Shown: in pieces, positions 1 to 12,486 of the stretch
How the letters are laid out: every line of letters begins with the position of its first letter
How positions within the stretch are numbered: the stretch's first letter is position 1
Source: an uncultured Clostridia bacterium
GTDB taxonomy: Bacteria; Bacillota; Clostridia; Christensenellales; Aristaeellaceae
Assembly (NCBI GenBank): GCA_934670175.1
Contig: CAKUOX010000066.1
Span: 1 to 12,486, forward strand
Reading direction: 5' to 3'
Length of the DNA: 12,486 nt
Position numbers and translations under genes: made by a program
The notes under the pieces: generated by a model
The model's database searches: none
Told to the model about the DNA's origin: nothing
Seen by the model: the letters and a program-made list of their open reading frames with translations, nothing else

Positions 1-131
1 GCTTCCGCGCCGCCGACCTGCGCCAGCGCCATCGTGATCGCCGCCGTCAGCGTCGTCTTGCCGTGGTCTACGTGGCCAATCGTGCCGATGTTTACATGAG
101 GCTTCGTGCGCTCAAATTTTGCCTTTGCCAT
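1..131 (-). CDS. tuf: Elongation factor Tu, N-terminal fragment (cut by window edge)
   Basis: This is the 5' end of the EF-Tu gene. The GTPase delivers aminoacyl-tRNA to the ribosomal A site in the cytoplasm. Only 43 complete codons plus two bases lie in the window, and the rest continues past position 1. The visible protein begins MAKAKFERTKPHVNIGTIG and carries the P-loop GHVDHGKT at residues 19-26, followed by TLTAAIT, a near-exact match to the EF-Tu N-terminus. The ATG at 131-129 is preceded by an AGGAGGA Shine-Dalgarno at 145-139 with a 7-base spacer, so the start is secure. It follows fusA by only 27 bases with no room for a terminator or obvious promoter, so it is probably co-transcribed as the last visible gene of the str unit. 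Whether the full gene is intact cannot be judged here. Confidence 0.97.
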   Translation of the reverse strand, partial: MAKAKFERTKPHVNIGTIGHVDHGKTTLTAAITMALAQVGGAE

Positions 132-158
132 TGAAGCATCCTCCTAAAATTCCGTTTG

Positions 159-2246
<2,088 letters not shown>

Positions 2247-2254
2247 TGTTTATA

Positions 2255-2260
2255 TCCTCT
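2255..2260 (-). promoter_or_regulatory. Shine-Dalgarno of fusA supporting a GTG start
   Basis: The minus strand reads AGAGGA here, 8 bases before the GTG at 2246-2244. There is no in-frame ATG nearby that would fit the conserved EF-G N-terminus better, so this site decides the non-ATG start. Confidence 0.7.
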
Positions 2261-2276
2261 TTCTTTCTGATCGGGA

Positions 2277-2292
2277 GGCGGGCGTACCCGCC
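2277..2292 (-). repeat. Short GC-rich hairpin in the rpsG-fusA spacer
   Basis: GGCGGG (2292-2287 on the minus strand) pairs perfectly with CCCGCC (2282-2277) around a four-base UACG loop. No U-tract follows, so it is not an intrinsic terminator. It lies 30 bases upstream of the fusA start codon and 16 bases upstream of its ribosome site, so it could affect translation or mRNA stability. Function is unknown. Confidence 0.5.
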
Positions 2293-2342
2293 AATTCGGA
2301 TCGCCTTTTCGATTAAAATCTTAACACGACCCCCATAGCAAC

Positions 2343-2369
2343 CTTCAGCACGCCTGAAGCGTGCTGAAG
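2343..2369 (-). repeat. Perfect 11-bp inverted repeat in the rpsG-fusA spacer
   Basis: CTTCAGCACGC and its exact reverse complement GCGTGCTGAAG flank a 5-base loop. On the minus-strand transcript this is a strong stem-loop 24 bases after the rpsG stop. The sequence after it (GTTGCTATGGGGG) is not U-rich, so it does not look like a terminator. The unit CTGAAG occurs twice (2354-2359 and 2364-2369) against one CTTCAG (2343-2348). A shorter 6-bp alternative hairpin is therefore also possible, though much less stable. It could be a processing or 3'-end stabilising structure for the rpsL-rpsG part of the mRNA. Confidence 0.6.
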
Positions 2370-2393
2370 TGAAAGCTATGAACTTTATGGTAA

Positions 2394-2864
2394 TTACCAG
2401 CGATAATGCGCAAACGCCTTGTTGGCCTCGGCCTGCTTGTGCATATCCTCGCGGCGCTTCACGGCGTTACCGGCGTTGTTCGCGGCATCCAGGATCTCGC
2501 CGGCAAGACGGTCGGCCATGTTGCGCTCACTGCGCTTGCGGGCAAACATAACCAGCCAGCGGAGTGCCAGCGTCTGACGACGCTCGGGGCGAACCTCCAG
2601 AGGCACCTGATAGGTCGCGCCGCCAACGCGGCGAGCCTTGCACTCCAGAGAAGGCATGATGTTGGCCATCGCCTGGTTGAACACTTCGAGAGCTTCCTTG
2701 CCGGTCTTGTTGGCAACAGTCTCGAAGGCATCGTAGCAAACGGCCTGCGCGACGCCGCGCTTGCCGTCATACATCACCTGGTTGATGAGCTTGGTGACGA
2801 CGACAGAATTATATACAGGATCCGGAAGCACTTCGCGCTTCGGAATAAATCCACGTCTGGGCAT
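2394..2864 (-). CDS. rpsG: 30S ribosomal protein S7
   Basis: S7 nucleates assembly of the 30S head by binding the 3' major domain of 16S rRNA, and it lines the E-site exit channel. The protein is 156 residues, the standard bacterial length. It starts MPRRGFIPKRE, has the rRNA-contacting beta-hairpin motif RRVGGATYQVPLEV at 78-91, the conserved KRSERNMADRLA segment at 110-121, and the typical C-terminal AHYRW ending in Trp156. The ATG (2864-2862) has a strong AGGAGGG ribosome site at 2877-2871 with a 6-base spacer. It ends in TAA. In E. coli S7 represses its own operon by binding the rpsL-rpsG intercistronic mRNA. The spacer here is long (193 bases) and can fold, so similar control is possible but unproven. 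Confidence 0.99.
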   Translation of the reverse strand: MPRRGFIPKREVLPDPVYNSVVVTKLINQVMYDGKRGVAQAVCYDAFETVANKTGKEALEVFNQAMANIMPSLECKARRVGGATYQVPLEVRPERRQTLALRWLVMFARKRSERNMADRLAGEILDAANNAGNAVKRREDMHKQAEANKAFAHYRW

Positions 2865-2925
2865 TGTAGTCCCTCCTGTTTAAAATTGTACGGTTAAAGT
2901 GAACGAGAAACAGGCGATGGCGCGT

Positions 2926-3055
2926 GCGGCCGTTGGCGCGACCGCTGTGCCCGTTCTTCATGCGACCCGGCAGACATATTCCCACGTTCCAAATGGCACA
3001 TGTCCGCAAACCCGCGCACAAACAACGTTTCCGCCGGGGAAAGCCTGTGGCTTTC
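2926..3055 (-). promoter_or_regulatory. Structured rpsL-rpsG intercistronic spacer, candidate mRNA control element
   Basis: On the minus-strand transcript this spacer contains several pairings. (1) A perfect 7-bp hairpin GAAAGCC/GGCTTTC lies directly after the rpsL stop (3055-3049 with 3045-3039, loop ACA). (2) A 9-bp stem joins CCCGGCGGA (3038-3030) to TCTGCCGGG (2974-2966), with one G-U pair. (3) Inside it is an imperfect 8-bp hairpin, CATGTGCC (3002-2995) with GGAACGTG (2990-2983), loop ATTT, with one G-U pair and one mismatch. (4) GCGGTC (2945-2940) pairs with GGCCGC (2931-2926). No U-tract follows any of these. The position matches the E. coli S7 autoregulatory site. That function here is inference from position only, and I found the fold by eye rather than by energy calculation. 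Confidence 0.35.
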
Positions 3056-3057
3056 GC

Positions 3058-3432
3058 TTACTTCTTCGGACGCTTTGCGCCGTAGAGGGAGCGGCCCTGC
3101 ATGCGCTTGGCTACGCCAGCTGCATCGAGCGCGCCGCGGATGATGTGGTAACGCACGCCAGGCAGATCACGCACCTTGCCGCCACGGATCAGCACAACCG
3201 AGTGCTCCTGCAGGTTGTGGCCGATACCCGGGATGTAGCAGGTACCTTCGATCTGGTTCGTCAGACGAACACGGGCAATTTTACGCAATGCGGAATTCGG
3301 CTTCTTCGGGGTCTGCGTCTTAACAGACAGGCAGACGCCGCGCTTCTGCGGACAGGACTGCAGAATCGGGGAATTCGACTTGCTGGTTACCTTTTCTCTA
3401 CCCTTGCGGATCAACTGATTGATCGTCGGCAT
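3058..3432 (-). CDS. rpsL: 30S ribosomal protein S12
   Basis: S12 sits at the decoding centre of the 30S subunit and influences accuracy; it is the classical streptomycin-resistance locus. The protein is 124 residues and starts MPTINQLIRKGR. It contains CPQKRGVC (27-34), TPKKPNSALRK (41-51, with Lys43 intact), and GHNLQEHSVVLIRGG (71-85). The Asp89 that RimO methylthiolates in many bacteria is present, followed by LPGVRYH. The loop reads GGKVRDLPG where E. coli and most relatives read GGRVKDLPG. Position 88 is therefore Arg (codon CGT, 3171-3169) and position 86 is Lys. LTNQIEGTCYIPG (57-69) also departs from the usual LTNGxEVTAYIPG. The Bacillus-type insertion before PQKRGVC is absent, as in clostridia. 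The ATG has an AGGAGG site 12 bases upstream. It lies 98 bases after the L7Ae-family gene. Confidence 0.99.
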   Translation of the reverse strand: MPTINQLIRKGREKVTSKSNSPILQSCPQKRGVCLSVKTQTPKKPNSALRKIARVRLTNQIEGTCYIPGIGHNLQEHSVVLIRGGKVRDLPGVRYHIIRGALDAAGVAKRMQGRSLYGAKRPKK

Positions 3433-3530
3433 TGAAGAAAAGCACCTCCTGAACTAATTTCAAAATTACTGGAATTCTATACGCACTTCCGCAACCCTGG
3501 AAGAGGATAGCATTTGATACGGGCGACGCC

Positions 3531-3773
3531 CTACTTGCGGATGCCCGCCGCCGCAGTCCTGACCTCCACGCCGCAGGCCTGACCGAGCTCCTTCATGCTG
3601 GGAACCTCGACCATGCGCACGCCTGCCTTATTGCAGGCCTCGCGCACCTGACGTACGATGAACAGATCCGCGTCCGCGCCGATATAGGCCTCGGCAATTT
3701 CGCCGGCCTCGATCGCGCGCAGCAGACGGCGCGTGCCCACGACCTTCTGAGCATTTTTCAGCTTCTCAAGCAT
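3531..3773 (-). CDS. ybxF: L7Ae-family kink-turn RNA-binding protein (YbxF-like)
   Basis: This is a small ribosome-associated protein of the L7Ae/L30e/S12e/Gadd45 family; Bacillus YbxF binds kink-turn RNA. From the start chosen here it is 80 residues, like the 82-residue Bacillus protein. It begins MLEKLKNAQKVVGTRRLLRA, with the RNA-contacting GTRR turn at 13-16 and the conserved MKELGQACGVEVRTAAAGI stretch at 60-78. I chose the ATG at 3773-3771 because AAAGGAG (3790-3784) lies 10 bases upstream and the product fits the family. An in-frame ATG at 3797-3795 has no ribosome site and would leave a leader of only a few bases after the promoter below. It ends in TAG. It is the first gene of the str unit here, because the SH3b gene separates it from rpoC. 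The family call is firm; the exact RNA target is unknown. Confidence 0.93.
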   Translation of the reverse strand: MLEKLKNAQKVVGTRRLLRAIEAGEIAEAYIGADADLFIVRQVREACNKAGVRMVEVPSMKELGQACGVEVRTAAAGIRK

Positions 3774-3783
3774 AGCGCACACG

Positions 3784-3790
3784 CTCCTTT
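3784..3790 (-). promoter_or_regulatory. Shine-Dalgarno that sets the L7Ae-family start
   Basis: The minus strand reads AAAGGAG here, 10 bases before the ATG at 3773-3771. No such site precedes the upstream in-frame ATG at 3797, so this favours the 80-residue product. Confidence 0.75.
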
Positions 3791-3811
3791 CAGACATACC
3801 CGAACCATCAA

Positions 3812-3840
3812 ATCATACCATTCATTCCACGGCTTGTCAA
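3812..3840 (-). promoter_or_regulatory. Near-consensus SigA/sigma-70 promoter of the str unit
   Basis: On the minus strand TTGACA (3840-3835) is a perfect -35 box. A 17-base spacer separates it from TATGAT (3817-3812), a 5/6 match to the -10 box. The expected start is near 3805, giving a leader of about 30 bases before the L7Ae-family ATG at 3773. It provides independent, probably strong, transcription of the L7Ae-rpsL-rpsG-fusA-tuf genes, which would otherwise be cut off from rpoBC by the opposing SH3b gene. Confidence 0.85.
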
Positions 3841-3978
3841 GTAATTGCAGCGCCCTATCAAGTCATTTGCACAAATTTTAACCAAAATGTCTGTGTTTTA
3901 TGCCGTCACCCGCGCGCAATTTCCGTCGCAAAAAAATATTTTTCCAAATATCTGACATTCCGCTCCCCCCCGTGCGTC

Positions 3979-3986
3979 TTTATATA
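3979..3986 (+). promoter_or_regulatory. Possible -10 region for the SH3b gene
   Basis: The run TTTATATA sits 31 bases before the SH3b start codon and could serve as a -10 box. I found no good -35 at 16-18 bases. CTGACA (3952-3957, 5/6 match) would give a 23-base spacer to TATATA, which is too long for SigA. The promoter may be weak, activated or read by another sigma factor. The rest of the 244-base divergent spacer holds the str promoter, an AT-rich 12-base palindrome at 3932-3943 and a C7 run at 3965-3971. Confidence 0.25.
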
Positions 3987-4017
3987 TAGAAACACATGAG
4001 GGGGAGGATGATTCCAT

Positions 4018-4878
4018 ATGAAGCGCATATTTGCTCTGATACTGCTGCTGGCGCTGCTGATACCATCCGCCGCGCTGGCGTCATCCAGTTACCGCTACTA
4101 CAAGCCGCCCATTGCCGTGTATGTCAAGGCCGACCGCGCGGCCGTATACAAGCAGCCGAATACCGCCGCGCCGGTGCTCGGGCGTCCAAAGCGCGGCGAG
4201 CGCTTCGTGTGCTTCGCACAGGGCGACGGCTGGGCGATGCTGGTCAACAGCAAGGGCAAGATCGGCTATTGCCGGAAATCGCTGCTGAGCAAGAAGCCGG
4301 TCGGCGAGCGCGTATGGGTGGATTACGCTATGGCGTGCGCCGTCGAGCTGGACGGCGGCGGAACGAAGACCATTTCGCTCGGCCAGGAATACGAGCTGGT
4401 CGGCACGAAGGGCAGGCGCAGCCATATTCGGAATTCAAAGGGCGAGACCGGCTGGTGCGACAGCGACATGCTCAGCAAAACGGATCCGAACCGTCTGAAT
4501 GAAACGCTGTATGTGCAGTGCTCGGGCGCAAAGCTCTTTTCGCAGACCGTGACCACTGCCAGCGCGCGCACGCTGAAGCGTGGGCAGGCCGTGACCGCCG
4601 TGGCGCGAAAGGGCGACTGGTACCGCGTGAAGGCAGGCGGCCGCTATGGCTATATGCACGCGCTGACGCTGGACGGCGAAAAAGCGCCCGACGATGGCCG
4701 AACGCTCTACTGGAAATATGACAATGAGCCGCTGTACATGAACGGCAAGATCGTGTGCCGCCCCATGAAGGGCGAGGCGCTGAAGCTGAAGGGCGTTACC
4801 CAAAATGGCAGGAGCCTGACGGTCGAAACGCTCGACGGCATCACCGGCCGCCGCAGCTACGGCTTTTTTGAATACTGA
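4018..4878 (+). CDS. Secreted protein with repeated bacterial SH3-like (SH3b) modules
   Basis: This is a predicted exported protein of 286 residues whose exact function is unknown. It has a clear signal peptide: MKR, a hydrophobic core at about 4-15, and a cleavage motif ALA ending at residue 21. Three SH3b-like repeats follow at about 34-91, 98-153 and 163-219. Each ends in a matching turn (GKIGYCRKSLLS, GETGWCDSDMLS, GRYGYMHALTLD), and a more degraded fourth unit spans about 228-286. SH3b modules often bind peptidoglycan or peptides at the cell surface, so a wall-associated role is plausible. No catalytic domain or membrane anchor is visible. Six cysteines occur (65, 85, 107, 147, 168, 247). 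A GGGGGAGG ribosome site lies 10 bases before the ATG. It is the only plus-strand gene here, divergent from the str unit and convergent with rpoC, with its own terminator at 4967-5008. Module boundaries are by eye. Confidence 0.88.
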   Translation: MKRIFALILLLALLIPSAALASSSYRYYKPPIAVYVKADRAAVYKQPNTAAPVLGRPKRGERFVCFAQGDGWAMLVNSKGKIGYCRKSLLSKKPVGERVWVDYAMACAVELDGGGTKTISLGQEYELVGTKGRRSHIRNSKGETGWCDSDMLSKTDPNRLNETLYVQCSGAKLFSQTVTTASARTLKRGQAVTAVARKGDWYRVKAGGRYGYMHALTLDGEKAPDDGRTLYWKYDNEPLYMNGKIVCRPMKGEALKLKGVTQNGRSLTVETLDGITGRRSYGFFEY

Positions 4879-4913
4879 TTTTTACGTCAGCTGATTCCAA
4901 ACACAAATGATAC

Positions 4914-4949
4914 GCACGGACGGGGATCCCGAGAGATCTCCGTCCGCGC
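4914..4949. repeat. Long GC-rich inverted repeat in the convergent SH3b-rpoC spacer
   Basis: The arms 4914-4928 and 4935-4949 form a 15-position stem with one mismatch and one G-T pair on the plus strand, around a 6-base loop. Plus-strand transcripts leave it into GTTCGTTATG, and minus-strand transcripts into GTATCATTTGTGTTTGG. Both tails are only moderately U-rich. It may help end rpoC transcription on the minus strand, or act with the terminator at 4967-5008 as a two-way barrier. Confidence 0.5.
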
Positions 4950-4966
4950 GTTCGTTATGCAACGAA

Positions 4967-5008
4967 ACGGCATAGCCGGTATTTCTATCGACTATGCCGT
5001 ACTTTTTT
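4967..5008 (+). terminator. Intrinsic terminator of the SH3b gene
   Basis: ACGGCATAG (4967-4975) pairs perfectly with CTATGCCGT (4992-5000) across a 16-base loop. It is followed by AC and six Ts (5003-5008) on the plus strand. It lies about 90 bases after the SH3b stop codon. On the minus strand the same stem is followed by TTCGTT, a poorer U-tract, so termination of rpoC here would be weaker. A further 6-bp hairpin, TTCGTT/AACGAA at 4951-4966, abuts it directly. Confidence 0.75.
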
Positions 5009-5025
5009 GGGATCAAAAGTCCCAA
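5007..5025 (-). repeat. Small hairpin just after the rpoC stop
   Basis: TTGGGA (5007-5012) and TCCCAA (5020-5025) are perfect inverted arms around a 7-base loop, 39 bases after the rpoC stop codon. On the minus strand an A-run follows, not Us, so it is not a terminator by itself. It could mark the 3' end of the rpoC mRNA. Confidence 0.4.
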
Positions 5026-5064
5026 TGTTGCCCCATCTAATGGAGAACCATCTGTTTGCGTTGA

Positions 5065-8664
<3,600 letters not shown>

Positions 8665-8672
8665 GGAGCTCT

Positions 8673-8678
8673 CTCCCT
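8673..8678 (-). promoter_or_regulatory. Shine-Dalgarno of rpoC supporting a TTG start
   Basis: The minus strand reads AGGGAG 8 bases before the TTG at 8664-8662. The resulting N-terminus MFEL matches the usual clostridial RpoC start, so the rare TTG start is well supported. Confidence 0.75.
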
Positions 8679-8692
8679 TCTATATAGACACG

Positions 8693-8709
8693 GGTGAAAT
8701 CACTTCACC
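8693..8709 (-). repeat. Small hairpin in the rpoB-rpoC spacer
   Basis: GGTGAA (8693-8698) and TTCACC (8704-8709) form a perfect 6-bp stem with a 5-base loop, 19 bases after the rpoB stop. No U-tract follows. It may be a processing or stability element; the case is weak. Confidence 0.35.
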
Positions 8710-8727
8710 AGGCACATGTGAGTCGGA

Positions 8728-12486
<3,759 letters not shown>

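Noticed and set aside
2312..2341. Possible minus-strand promoter for fusA-tuf (TTGCTA, 18 bases, TTTAAT)
   Set aside because: The -35 box matches only 4/6 and the spacing is not optimal. Such matches are expected by chance in an AT-richer spacer, so I did not annotate it.
2885..2890. TACAAT -10-like hexamer just upstream of rpsG on the minus strand
   Set aside because: No acceptable -35 box lies at 16-18 bases, and it would start transcription almost at the rpsG ribosome site.
2809..3021. 70-codon minus-strand frame crossing the rpsL-rpsG spacer
   Set aside because: It overlaps the rpsG start, has no convincing ribosome site and shows no family features. The spacer is better explained as structured RNA.
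3774..3797. Eight-codon upstream extension of the L7Ae-family protein
   Set aside because: There is no Shine-Dalgarno before the ATG at 3797, it lies only a few bases after the predicted transcription start, and the shorter product fits the family length.
3996..4502. Alternative plus-strand frame starting just upstream of the SH3b gene
   Set aside because: It is an Arg-rich out-of-frame shadow. The SH3b frame has a signal peptide, repeats and a well-placed ribosome site.

Overview
The window is almost entirely core information-processing genes: the end of the rpo (RNA polymerase beta/beta') cluster followed by the str cluster, both on the minus strand. Read in the direction of transcription, from high to low coordinates, the order is rpoB (start just off the right edge), rpoC, an L7Ae/YbxF-family kink-turn RNA-binding protein, rpsL (S12), rpsG (S7), fusA (EF-G) and tuf (EF-Tu, only the first 43 codons inside the window). 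This is the classical Firmicutes order. S12 lacks the insertion seen in Bacillus, RpoB and RpoC read like clostridial proteins without the large proteobacterial insertions, and the DNA is GC-rich. I infer a high-GC member of the Clostridia and cannot name a genus.

One gene breaks the layout. A plus-strand gene at 4018-4878 for a secreted protein with repeated SH3b-like modules sits between rpoC and the L7Ae-family gene. It splits what is normally one co-directional block into two minus-strand units. It runs convergently into rpoC across a hairpin-rich 186-base spacer that holds a good plus-strand intrinsic terminator. It is divergent from the str unit across a 244-base spacer. In that spacer the str unit has its own near-consensus sigma-70/SigA promoter (TTGACA, 17 bases, TATGAT on the minus strand), so L7Ae-rpsL-rpsG-fusA-tuf can be transcribed independently of rpoBC.

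The longer intercistronic spacers (rpsL-rpsG, 193 bases; rpsG-fusA, 147 bases) contain inverted repeats without U-tracts. These look more like RNA regulatory or processing structures than terminators.

I see no evidence for a novel multi-gene system, defence island, CRISPR array, tRNA, rRNA or mobile element. The most interesting signals are substitutions at near-invariant positions of the core machinery: Arg at the S12 position equivalent to Lys88, two serines in the N-terminal part of the RpoC bridge helix, and a three-residue cluster in RpoB just after the rifampicin region. The other points of interest are the inserted exported SH3b protein and the structured rpsL-rpsG spacer.
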